IMG/VR virus record: IMGVR_UViG_3300032342_000024
Span: 1 to 37,592 of that record
Length of the DNA stretch: 37,592 bases
Source of the DNA: a virus
Reading direction: 5' to 3' (one strand)
This document shows positions 30,436-36,404 of the stretch, in pieces. The position numbers and the translations under genes were made by a program. Each line of letters starts with the position of its first letter. Positions within the stretch are counted from its first letter, which is position 1. The notes under the pieces were generated by a model. The model searched no databases, was not told where the DNA came from, and saw nothing but the letters and a program-made list of their open reading frames with translations.

Positions 30436-30931
30436 CGTGGCCGAAGCCGACAAGACCGACGCATCCAACGAACTCTGGTTCGAGTGCATGGGAATCCCAG
30501 TAGGTCAAGGCTCTACTCGTGCGTTCATCAACCGCAAGACCGGGCGGCCTATCATCACGCACGAGCACGGCGGCGAACTCAGGAACTGGAGGCAGAGGGT
30601 CGCGAACGAGGCGGGGAAGGTCAGGCCGGAAGGATGGCCGATGGACGGGGTCGGGTATCAGGTCGGGCTTGAGTTCTACTTCGCAAAGCCCAAGAGCGCG
30701 CCTAAGAAGTTGATCCTGAAGACGACGAGGCCGGACATCGACAAGTTGATTCGCGCTGTATTGGACGGGCTGACGGGCGTGGTGTTCGATGACGATGCGA
30801 AGGTCGTCTGCGTCCACGCGAGCAAGGGATTCGCTGACGGGAAGTATGGCGACATGCAGACGCCGGGCGTGCGCGTGAGCGTGCTGTGGCAGGTGTCCGT
30901 TTCTTCTCAGGAACGGGACAGGGGTGATTGA
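30428..30931 (+). CDS. rusA: RusA-like Holliday junction resolvase
   Basis: 167 residues from GTG 30428 (GTGATTGA overlap; ATG 30419 possible). Motifs: GQGSTRAF near residue 27, a Trp/Arg helix (LRNWRQRVANEAGK), and RPDIDKLIRAVLDGL at 101-115 followed by VVFDDDAKVV. The Asp residues at 103, 105 and in the DDD group would bind metal. RusA dimers cut four-way DNA junctions, here probably made by annealing-driven recombination or before packaging. Confidence 0.85.
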   Translation: MIDVAEADKTDASNELWFECMGIPVGQGSTRAFINRKTGRPIITHEHGGELRNWRQRVANEAGKVRPEGWPMDGVGYQVGLEFYFAKPKSAPKKLILKTTRPDIDKLIRAVLDGLTGVVFDDDAKVVCVHASKGFADGKYGDMQTPGVRVSVLWQVSVSSQERDRGD

Positions 30932-31075
30932 ATGAACGACGATCCAAGATGCCCGAAATGCGGGCGGTTCGCAATAATGAATTATGCAACGGTCGACGGG
31001 ATCGAATATGAGGATTGTTGCACCTGTGAATACTGTATGCTCAATTTCAAGGATTCAGACATTGGAGGCGATTGA
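30932..31075 (+). CDS. Small zinc protein ending in DIGGD
   Basis: 47 residues, ATG directly after the RusA stop. CPKCG near residue 7 and CCTCEYC near residue 31 bind metal. The last residues DSDIGGD are encoded by the first copy of the repeated stop/ribosome-site module, which also starts the next gene. Confidence 0.65.
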   Translation: MNDDPRCPKCGRFAIMNYATVDGIEYEDCCTCEYCMLNFKDSDIGGD

Positions 31076-31080
31076 ATGAA
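31053..31080 (+). repeat. Coupling module copy 1
   Basis: Contains GACATTGGAGGCGATTGA followed directly by ATG. It ends one gene (DIGGD-stop), gives a GGAGG ribosome site and starts the next gene with no gap. Confidence 0.85.
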
Positions 31081-31354
31081 CGACTATGGAAGTGGAAATC
31101 CGGAGCCAGACCATCGAAACGAACCAGATGAAGAAAAAACTATCTGCGAGTTATGTAAACGAGCTTATCACGGAGAGGCTTGTTGGTCGGACATTTGTGT
31201 TGCCTGTATTCATAATCCTGACCCTAATGGATACAGAGGCTCTAATTTTATGCCAGTCCCTAAAACGATGCTCGAAGAAAGAAATTTGACTCTTGAAGAT
31301 TGGCAACGAGCAAGAGGAATCTATCAAGATGCTCAGAAGGAGAACGCACGATAA
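31076..31354 (+). CDS. Small Cys-rich protein
   Basis: 92 residues. CELCKRAYHGEACW and ICVACIH give two Cys pairs plus His, a zinc-finger-like group in residues 23-48. The C-terminal half is helical and charged. AT-rich codons unlike the structural genes, suggesting recent transfer. Preceded and followed by module copies. Confidence 0.6.
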   Translation: MNDYGSGNPEPDHRNEPDEEKTICELCKRAYHGEACWSDICVACIHNPDPNGYRGSNFMPVPKTMLEERNLTLEDWQRARGIYQDAQKENAR

Positions 31355-31360
31355 GAAAGG

Positions 31361-31390
31361 GTGAGTCAGACATTGGAGGGAGAAGATGAA
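31361..31390 (+). repeat. Coupling module copy 2 (variant)
   Basis: GTGAGTCAGACATTGGAGG followed by GAGAAGATG. Same left half as the other copies; the right half is GGAGAAG instead of GCGATTGA. Identical over 30 bases to copy 3. Confidence 0.85.
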
Positions 31391-31886
31391 ACCAAAATAC
31401 TATTGGCATATACATCATGGGGTATTGTTTGAACAAGCGACCGAGCCGATCAAGAACCGCATCGCACACATCAAGAGCGACAAGCCTGAATGCGAAGTAG
31501 CGTTGCGTCTGCGCCTCTTGAAGCCTGTCAAAGACCAGAAACGCCTGATTGCGATTCTGACGGCATACAAGAAGGTCGAGGCTCCTGCGTGGGAGGCATA
31601 CTTGAAGGTTGAGGCTACTGCGTTGGAGGCATACGAGAAGGCTAAGGCTACTGCGTCGGAGGCATACAAGAAGGCCAAGGATTCTGCGTTGGAGGCATAC
31701 GAGAAGGCTAAGGCTCCTGCGTTGGAGGCATACTTGAAGGCTAAGGCTCCTGCGTTGGAGGCATACAAGAAGGTCGAGGCTACTGCGTCGGCAAAGAGAG
31801 ACAAAGCCATCAACACGCTTCACGCAAAAGAATGTCCTAACTGTCCTTGGGACGGAGAGACGGTCTTCCCGAAGAGGAAAGGGTGA
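31386..31886 (+). CDS. Undecapeptide-repeat helical protein
   Basis: 166 residues. Residues about 60-136 are seven 11-residue repeats of the type EAYxKAKAPAL. Repeats of this size form long amphipathic helices. Similar repeat proteins of unknown function are known from phages. The C-terminus has CPNCPWDGE, which may bind metal. Preceded by module copy 2 and followed by copy 3. Confidence 0.65.
   Translation: MKPKYYWHIHHGVLFEQATEPIKNRIAHIKSDKPECEVALRLRLLKPVKDQKRLIAILTAYKKVEAPAWEAYLKVEATALEAYEKAKATASEAYKKAKDSALEAYEKAKAPALEAYLKAKAPALEAYKKVEATASAKRDKAINTLHAKECPNCPWDGETVFPKRKG
31563..31793 (+). repeat. Seven 33-bp tandem repeats
   Basis: Units begin GCATAC and keep the reading frame. They differ mainly at a few codons (AAG/GAG/TTG after TAC; GCT/GTC/GAT later). 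Copy number can vary without breaking the protein. Confidence 0.9.
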
Positions 31887-31912
31887 GTCAGACATTGGAG
31901 GGAGAAGATGAA
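31883..31912 (+). repeat. Coupling module copy 3 (variant)
   Basis: Same 30 bases as copy 2, including GTGAGTCAGACATTGGAGG and GAGAAGATGAA. Provides the ribosome site of the 31908 gene. Confidence 0.85.
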
Positions 31913-32171
31913 CGAAGATTGGAAATCTGAAAGAGAGAGAGTGAAGGCCGTTCTTGAAGAAGAGGATGCGTGGAATCATCTCGCATTCATCTATCTCATA
32001 CACATGGAGAATTCAGGGAAATATAATTTGATTTTCAAGAAAGACGGCACTCTCAATCGATCTTACAATATTCCCCGATTGATAGCGAAGCTTCGTGAGA
32101 CTATGGGTTTGGAGCCGATGGAGAGGTTGTCCATTCCCGATGCAGAATCTAAAGACATTGGAGGCGATTGA
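31908..32171 (+). CDS. Hypothetical protein ending in DIGGD
   Basis: 87 residues, charged helical N-terminus (NEDWKSERERVKAVLEEEDA) and an Ile/Leu-rich centre. The C-terminus LSIPDAESKDIGGD is made from two shared repeats, the CCATTCCCGATGCAGAA end repeat and the coupling module, so the last 14 codons are probably repeat-derived. Function unknown. Confidence 0.55.
   Translation: MNEDWKSERERVKAVLEEEDAWNHLAFIYLIHMENSGKYNLIFKKDGTLNRSYNIPRLIAKLRETMGLEPMERLSIPDAESKDIGGD
32127..32147 (+). repeat. Shared gene-end repeat, copy A
   Basis: TGTCCATTCCCGATGCAGAA, also at 33734-33753 and, with an indel, at 34859-34877. Encodes LSIPDAE here. Confidence 0.85.
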
Positions 32172-32176
32172 ATGAA
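32151..32176 (+). repeat. Coupling module copy 4
   Basis: GACATTGGAGGCGATTGA then ATG. Joins the 31908 gene to the first methyltransferase gene. Confidence 0.85.
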
Positions 32177-33233
32177 CTACGATAACCTCCCTTCGTGGTG
32201 GCCGTCCGACAAGCCGTGGATAATTCAGGATTGCTTGGAGGGGATGAAAAGTATTCCTGATAAGGCGGTCGATCTATTGATCGTAGACCCGCCTTACAAC
32301 GAAAACAAAGCCGAATGGGATAACGTTGACAATTACATTCACTGGTGGCAAGATTGTCTGAAGCAATTTGTGAGGATACTGAAACAGAATGGCGTTTTCT
32401 ATTTCTTCCAGATGAACATCGAAACGGCAATGAATATGCACCGCATCTGCAAGGAGAACGGTTTAATTCTTCGCCAGATGATAACGATAGATAAAGGACT
32501 CGCGAGTGTAGCTGGAAGAACATCGAATAGTCTACGGTCTTTTCCAAAAGCTACCGAATATCTATTCTATTACACATTTGAAGATACGACTGGTAGTGAA
32601 CAATTAAGCGATGCCTATCAAAAAATCAATCCGATGGCTAAATACCTCGAAGAAGAATTTATAAGGGCGGGAGTGACACAAGGCGATCTTAGAAAGCTCT
32701 TTCTGTCGAATACAAATAGAGAGACTGGATGTATTACTAATTGGGTCAAAGGGTATAATTTCCCCTTAGAATGGCAGTATGATAAACTTCGAGAATATCT
32801 GAACCGGGGTCAAAAGCAAATCACAGAGTTCCTCCGGCGGGACTACGAGGACCTCCGGCGGGACTACGAGGACCTCCGGCGGGACTACGAGGACCTGCGA
32901 TATACATTCAATCTGCCCTATGGCATTACAGATGTCTGGCAAATCAATTTCTATGAAGATATAATCCTTGAGCATGAGACTCCCAAGCCGACGAAAGTGA
33001 TTGAGCGCATTATATCAGCTTCTTCCAAAGTTAATGATCTCGTCCTCGACCCCTTCCTCGGCTCAGGAACAACGCTCTTAGCATGTCGCAAGACCGGACG
33101 CATAGGCTTAGGTTTTGAAATCAACCCCGAATGCGAATCAATCATCAGAGAGCGAAGCATGGCCGATGTTCCAGAATTGAAAGGAATCTTCGACTGGCGT
33201 AATGAACCAGAACCGGAGGTAGTTTCAAAATGA
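32172..33233 (+). CDS. DNA methyltransferase (DPPY type, probably N6-adenine)
   Basis: 353 residues. Catalytic motif IV DPPYN at 39-43 comes before the AdoMet motif DPFLGSG at 293-299, the beta-class order. The centre (about 130-240) is the target-recognition part, with ETGCITNWVKGYNFPLEWQY and three identical LRRDYED heptads at 221-241. The first 38 residues after LPSWW and the 44 residues from 290 are nearly the same as in the 35255 gene, but the centres differ. It transfers a methyl group to viral DNA. No partner endonuclease is seen, so an anti-restriction role is likely. Confidence 0.85.
   Translation: MNYDNLPSWWPSDKPWIIQDCLEGMKSIPDKAVDLLIVDPPYNENKAEWDNVDNYIHWWQDCLKQFVRILKQNGVFYFFQMNIETAMNMHRICKENGLILRQMITIDKGLASVAGRTSNSLRSFPKATEYLFYYTFEDTTGSEQLSDAYQKINPMAKYLEEEFIRAGVTQGDLRKLFLSNTNRETGCITNWVKGYNFPLEWQYDKLREYLNRGQKQITEFLRRDYEDLRRDYEDLRRDYEDLRYTFNLPYGITDVWQINFYEDIILEHETPKPTKVIERIISASSKVNDLVLDPFLGSGTTLLACRKTGRIGLGFEINPECESIIRERSMADVPELKGIFDWRNEPEPEVVSK
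32832..32894 (+). repeat. Three identical 21-bp repeats in methyltransferase
   Basis: Each unit encodes LRRDYED and the three are identical at the base level, so the expansion is recent. Gain or loss of a unit keeps the frame and changes the length of a coiled segment next to the recognition domain. Confidence 0.9.
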
Positions 33234-33265
33234 GATTCTTTATTTCAGACATTGGAGGCGATTGA
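33230..33265 (+). CDS. 11-residue mini-ORF ending in DIGGD
   Basis: Starts at ATGA overlapping the methyltransferase stop and ends with the module sequence DIGGD-stop. It seems to be a spacer peptide that carries ribosomes to the module's GGAGG and the next ATG. Confidence 0.4.
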   Translation: MRFFISDIGGD

Positions 33266-33269
33266 ATGA
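33243..33269 (+). repeat. Coupling module copy 5
   Basis: TTTCAGACATTGGAGGCG continuing to GATTGAATGA. Starts the 33266 gene. Confidence 0.85.
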
Positions 33270-33409
33270 CACGAAAGACTCATTGTAAGATATGTAAAAA
33301 AGAAGTAGATGAAGGAACTCGTCAAAGCTCGATTCAGGAGATTGGAGTTGTAGTATGCTCAATGAGATGCGCTGTGAAATGGTTTGAAATCCAAGCGATT
33401 TCGGAGTGA
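33266..33409 (+). CDS. Small zinc protein (TRASH/MYM-like layout)
   Basis: 47 residues. CKICKKEV at residue 7 and CSMRCAVKWFE near residue 33 resemble treble-clef fingers of the TRASH/MYM kind. AT-rich codons. Bounded on both sides by coupling modules, like a cassette. Confidence 0.6.
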   Translation: MTRKTHCKICKKEVDEGTRQSSIQEIGVVVCSMRCAVKWFEIQAISE

Positions 33410-33435
33410 TTGAGTCAGACATTGGAGGCGATTGA
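33406..33435 (+). CDS. 9-residue mini-ORF ending in DIGGD
   Basis: GTG overlaps the previous stop and the nine codons end with the module's DIGGD-stop, directly followed by the next ATG. Same arrangement as the mini-ORF at 33230. Confidence 0.35.
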   Translation: MIESDIGGD

Positions 33436-33440
33436 ATGAA
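33411..33440 (+). repeat. Coupling module copy 6
   Basis: GAGTCAGACATTGGAGGCG continuing to GATTGAATGAA. Starts the 33436 gene. Confidence 0.85.
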
Positions 33441-33816
33441 GAAAACCTGTAATAACTGCGGTCATTCTGACGGAATTTATTGTGAAGAACATGCCGGACT
33501 TTTCTGCCTTTTTTCCAATCCACGATGGTCGGGCGCATACGACCGTCTTCTGGAAAACTATGCTGTTGATTTATGGATCCCGAGACAGCGAACTCAGACA
33601 CGACAAATATCGCATACTTGGCAGAACGGACCTAATGGGAAGATTGTGGAGTTCGATGATTGCCATCTCTATCCCTGCAAGGATACGGCTCAAGGATGCC
33701 GTGCTTTCGGTCCGAGATTCTATTGTCCTCAGTTGTCCATTCCCGATGCAGAAACGACCAAGAGCGAAAGCCAGCACGACGGCATCAAACAGGAAAAGGA
33801 GAAAACGACTGGATAG
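33436..33816 (+). CDS. Cys-rich hypothetical protein
   Basis: 126 residues. CNNCG at residue 5, a Cys-His cluster (YCEEHAGLFC), and later CHLYPC and FYC suggest two metal sites. The end QLSIPDAETTKSE comes from the shared gene-end repeat. Function unknown. Confidence 0.6.
   Translation: MKKTCNNCGHSDGIYCEEHAGLFCLFSNPRWSGAYDRLLENYAVDLWIPRQRTQTRQISHTWQNGPNGKIVEFDDCHLYPCKDTAQGCRAFGPRFYCPQLSIPDAETTKSESQHDGIKQEKEKTTG
33733..33767 (+). repeat. Shared gene-end repeat, copy B
   Basis: Copy of the 32127 repeat extended to the right. Its last 23 bases (33745-33767) are identical to 34869-34891. Confidence 0.85.
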
Positions 33817-33837
33817 GAAAGGAGAGGGTGATGATGG

Positions 33838-34968
33838 ATGCTAACGATCGGTTCGCTTTTCAGTGGGATCGGAGGTCTCGAACTCGGCTTGGAAAGAGCC
33901 GGGTTAGGCCCGGTCAAATGGCAGGTGGAGAATGACCGATACTGCAACCGAATCCTCGAAAAGCATTGGCCGGCCGTCAAGCGATACGGAGACATCCGAT
34001 CGGTCAAGTGGCGAAATGTCGAACGGGTCGATCTCGTCTGCGGGGGCTTTCCCTGTCAGCCGGTCTCGAACGCGGGGAAGAAGCAAGGAGATAAAGACGA
34101 AAGGTGGCTCTGGCCTGAATTCGTTCGTTGCCTTCGGACGATACGACCGGGCTACGCGATCGTGGAGAATGTTCCGGGGTTGTTCTCTATTGACGACGGA
34201 AGGATTGCCGGACAAGTGTTCGGGGATTTGGCCGTACTCGGGTATGATGCTCAATGGGGTATCGTATCGGCCTCGGATGTCGGGGCTCCCCACCTCCGCA
34301 AGAGGATATTCATTCTGGCCTACGCCAAACGCCTCGGACTCTCACGGCCATCAATACCAATATTCCAACGGGAATCACGCGAAGAAAACGCTTACGCTCG
34401 TCGGGAAAGCTCGGAAGTGGCCGACGCCGAGGGTTCGAGGATTATTGGGGGGGACGGGTTCACAGGAGATGCTACTTTCCTTGGTGGCTTCGGGAAAGAT
34501 GACCAAAGAAGAATTTATGGCGATAGCGCAGAGAAAGACTTGGCCGACTCCAACGGTTCAAGATTCAAAAAACAAGGGTGGGCCGAGCCAGTTCAAGAGA
34601 AATTCAATTCCATTGAATGCGATTGTAAAGATGTTTCCGACTCCGAAGGCTCAGAACGCGAAGGCTCCCTGTCCGCATGGTCGGGGAGGGCCGGGACTTC
34701 AAGAGGCCGTATTCTCGGAGGAGAAGATCATTGGCCAACTGAACCCGGTGTTTGTCGAGTGGTTAATGGGATTCCCAATCAATTGGACAGAATCAGATGC
34801 CTCGGCAACGCCGTCGTCCCGCAAGTCGCGGAGGCGATCGGCTTGATGATAGCGCAAATGTCCCATTCGATGCAGAAACGACCAAGAGCGACGGTCAGGA
34901 CGACGACATCAAGGACTGAGAAAATGATAACGCACGATGTCCGCAACGACGACGGGGGAGACAGATGA
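33838..34968 (+). CDS. dcm: DNA (cytosine-5) methyltransferase
   Basis: 376 residues, ATG with GGAGAGGGTG upstream. All core motifs are visible: I (LFSGIGG, 7-13), IV with catalytic Cys73 (GGFPCQPVS), VI (ENVPG, 110-114), VIII (RKRIFI, 154-159) and X (LGNAVVPQV, 322-330). Residues about 165-310 are the recognition region, with repeated (V/L)(A/S)D(A/S)xGS motifs (VADAEGS, LADSNGS, VSDSEGS). It methylates C5 of cytosine in viral DNA, probably against restriction. Almost its whole recognition region overlaps a second open frame. The last 35 residues derive from the shared end repeat. Confidence 0.9.
   Translation: MLTIGSLFSGIGGLELGLERAGLGPVKWQVENDRYCNRILEKHWPAVKRYGDIRSVKWRNVERVDLVCGGFPCQPVSNAGKKQGDKDERWLWPEFVRCLRTIRPGYAIVENVPGLFSIDDGRIAGQVFGDLAVLGYDAQWGIVSASDVGAPHLRKRIFILAYAKRLGLSRPSIPIFQRESREENAYARRESSEVADAEGSRIIGGDGFTGDATFLGGFGKDDQRRIYGDSAEKDLADSNGSRFKKQGWAEPVQEKFNSIECDCKDVSDSEGSEREGSLSAWSGRAGTSRGRILGGEDHWPTEPGVCRVVNGIPNQLDRIRCLGNAVVPQVAEAIGLMIAQMSHSMQKRPRATVRTTTSRTEKMITHDVRNDDGGDR
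33932..34846 (+). CDS. Overlapping +1-frame WPTP-motif protein
   Basis: 304-codon frame lying wholly inside the cytosine methyltransferase gene. It has its own family-like features: SFVAFGRYDRATRSWRMF, GIWPYSGMMLNGVSYR, four (W/F)PTP motifs (FWPTPNASD, KWPTPRVRG, TWPTPTVQD, MFPTPKAQN) and LNPVFVEWLMGFPINWTESD. Proteins with these motifs are familiar to me from phage genomes next to cytosine methyltransferase genes, function unknown. No clear ribosome site is seen at the 33932 ATG, so the true start may differ. Confidence 0.55.
   Translation: MTDTATESSKSIGRPSSDTETSDRSSGEMSNGSISSAGAFPVSRSRTRGRSKEIKTKGGSGLNSFVAFGRYDRATRSWRMFRGCSLLTTEGLPDKCSGIWPYSGMMLNGVSYRPRMSGLPTSARGYSFWPTPNASDSHGHQYQYSNGNHAKKTLTLVGKARKWPTPRVRGLLGGTGSQEMLLSLVASGKMTKEEFMAIAQRKTWPTPTVQDSKNKGGPSQFKRNSIPLNAIVKMFPTPKAQNAKAPCPHGRGGPGLQEAVFSEEKIIGQLNPVFVEWLMGFPINWTESDASATPSSRKSRRRSA
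34859..34891 (+). repeat. Shared gene-end repeat, copy C
   Basis: Matches copy B, with a one-base length difference that moves the reading frame, so the same DNA encodes MSHSMQKRPRA here rather than LSIPDAETTK. Confidence 0.85.
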
Positions 34969-35258
34969 CCGAAGCAGACCGTCAGCTCGTCGAAGCCCGC
35001 ACGAAGAACGCCGAGTACAAGGAGATCATCGAGGCGCAGGGTCGCGCGCTGCTCGTCATCCAAAAGGGCATCGAACGCAAGGTGGACGACGTCAAGATAC
35101 ACAACTCGAAGCACCCGAACAAGCGCGAGGTCCCCCTGTACATGTACGAGTGGCTGAAGTACATCACCAGAGCGCAGACGAGGGCGGCGTGCATCTTAGG
35201 GGACCAGATGGAGAGGAAGCACGGCACGGAGCCGGAGCAGGGGAGATTGATACCGTGA
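34965..35258 (+). CDS. Hypothetical protein between methyltransferases
   Basis: 97 residues, ATGA start. Helical throughout and basic in the middle (IERKVDDVKIHNSKHPNKRE), with G/C-ended codons typical of the rest of the genome rather than the AT-rich cassettes around it. No family recognised. GTGA coupling to the next gene. Confidence 0.6.
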   Translation: MTEADRQLVEARTKNAEYKEIIEAQGRALLVIQKGIERKVDDVKIHNSKHPNKREVPLYMYEWLKYITRAQTRAACILGDQMERKHGTEPEQGRLIP

Positions 35259-35908
35259 GCGAACTTCCTTCGTGGTGGCCGTCAGAGAAGCCGTGGATTA
35301 TTCAGGATTGCTTGGAGGGGATGAAGAGCATACCTGATAAGGCGGTCGATCTGGTGCTGACCGACCCGCCGTATAACGTCGGCTTGGACTATGGAGATAA
35401 GGTCGATGACGAGCGAACCGATTATGGAGAGTGGGTCGAATCGTGGTTCTCCGAATGTAAGAGGGTGTCGAAAATTCTCTTGGTAACTCCCGGCGTCGCA
35501 AACGTCACCCTTTACCCCAAACCCCTTTGGATGGGGTGCTGGTTCAAACACGGTTCACCGTCAAGATGCCCGACCGGATTCAACGCGTGGGAACCAATCC
35601 TAATCTATGGAAAGAGAATCGGAGAACAAACCACCGACGTATTCGACGCGATATTGGAAAGCGACGACAAGGCACTTGGTCATCCGTGCCCTAAACCGGT
35701 TGTTCTCTTTAGGCAGATAATCGAATTGTATAGCGAACCCGGCGACATCGTCCTCGACCCTTTCCTCGGCTCAGGAACAACCTTACTCGCATGTCGCAAG
35801 ACCGGACGAATCGGACTCGGCTTTGAAATCAATCCAGATTATGAATCAATCATCAGAGAACGCAGTATGCAAGACGTTTCAAAGATAGACGAATGGGGGA
35901 TAGCATGA
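35255..35908 (+). CDS. Compact DNA methyltransferase (DPPY type)
   Basis: 217 residues, GTG start. DPPYN at 37-41 and DPFLGSG at 168-174 give the beta-class order, with only about 125 residues between, a minimal recognition region. The N-terminal 38 and C-terminal 44 residues of the catalytic flanks almost match the 32172 gene. The centre (DYGEWVESWFSECKRVSKIL, SPSRCPTGFNAWEPILIYGK) does not, so its target site should differ. Likely anti-restriction. Confidence 0.85.
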   Translation: MSELPSWWPSEKPWIIQDCLEGMKSIPDKAVDLVLTDPPYNVGLDYGDKVDDERTDYGEWVESWFSECKRVSKILLVTPGVANVTLYPKPLWMGCWFKHGSPSRCPTGFNAWEPILIYGKRIGEQTTDVFDAILESDDKALGHPCPKPVVLFRQIIELYSEPGDIVLDPFLGSGTTLLACRKTGRIGLGFEINPDYESIIRERSMQDVSKIDEWGIA

Positions 35909-36393
35909 CAAAAGGAAAAGGCGCGTTCAACGTGGACGGAATCTCGAAGGTCTCGGTGAAGGTCAACGGCGGCGAGTGGAAGGAGGTCAAGAGTCAAGCG
36001 GAGATGCAGGAGGCCATCCGCCCGATGATAGAGGACTCGCTGAAGTCCGTTCAGGAAGGCACCGACGAGGCCATGCAAATCATGAAGGGGAACCGCAAGG
36101 AGGCGAACGATATGGCGACTGGAAAGAAGAAGACGAAACAGAAGGACCTTGAGAACAAGGAGATAGTGGTCGACGATGTGAACGAGAACCGCGAACCGAT
36201 CGAGTACGTGAAGGTCGTCCTCGAGAACGACAAGTTCACGCTCACGGCGAAGGACACGCAGATCGACGGGCTCGACCCGAAAGGGCTTGAGCAGCTCGTG
36301 CGGAAGAAGATCCGCGCGAAGAAGGACGTCGAGGTGCACAGGGGAGAGATGGACGACTCGGCTGACAAGTTCATACGAAAGCTGACGGCGTGA
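35905..36393 (+). CDS. Hypothetical charged protein
   Basis: 162 residues, ATGA start. Strand-rich first 25 residues (SKVSVKVNGGEWKEVKS), then an acidic helix, a Lys-rich linker (TGKKKTKQKD) and a C-terminal mixed domain. No recognised family. Overlaps the next frame by GTGA. Confidence 0.6.
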   Translation: MTKGKGAFNVDGISKVSVKVNGGEWKEVKSQAEMQEAIRPMIEDSLKSVQEGTDEAMQIMKGNRKEANDMATGKKKTKQKDLENKEIVVDDVNENREPIEYVKVVLENDKFTLTAKDTQIDGLDPKGLEQLVRKKIRAKKDVEVHRGEMDDSADKFIRKLTA

Positions 36394-36404
36394 GGAGGAA
36401 GGAC

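Noticed and set aside
31086-31289. Alternative 67-codon frame inside the 31076 gene
   Set aside because: No ribosome site, and the 31076 frame uses the module's GGAGG and has Cys pairs. The alternative is a shadow.
31563-31793. CRISPR-like array
   Set aside because: Repeats are contiguous 33-mers in a reading frame with no unique spacers. The Cas4-like gene has no cas neighbours and sits in a recombination module.
34254-34502. Third open frame within the methyltransferase overlap
   Set aside because: Short, Arg/Gly-rich and without recognisable motifs, unlike the two frames that carry family-like motifs.
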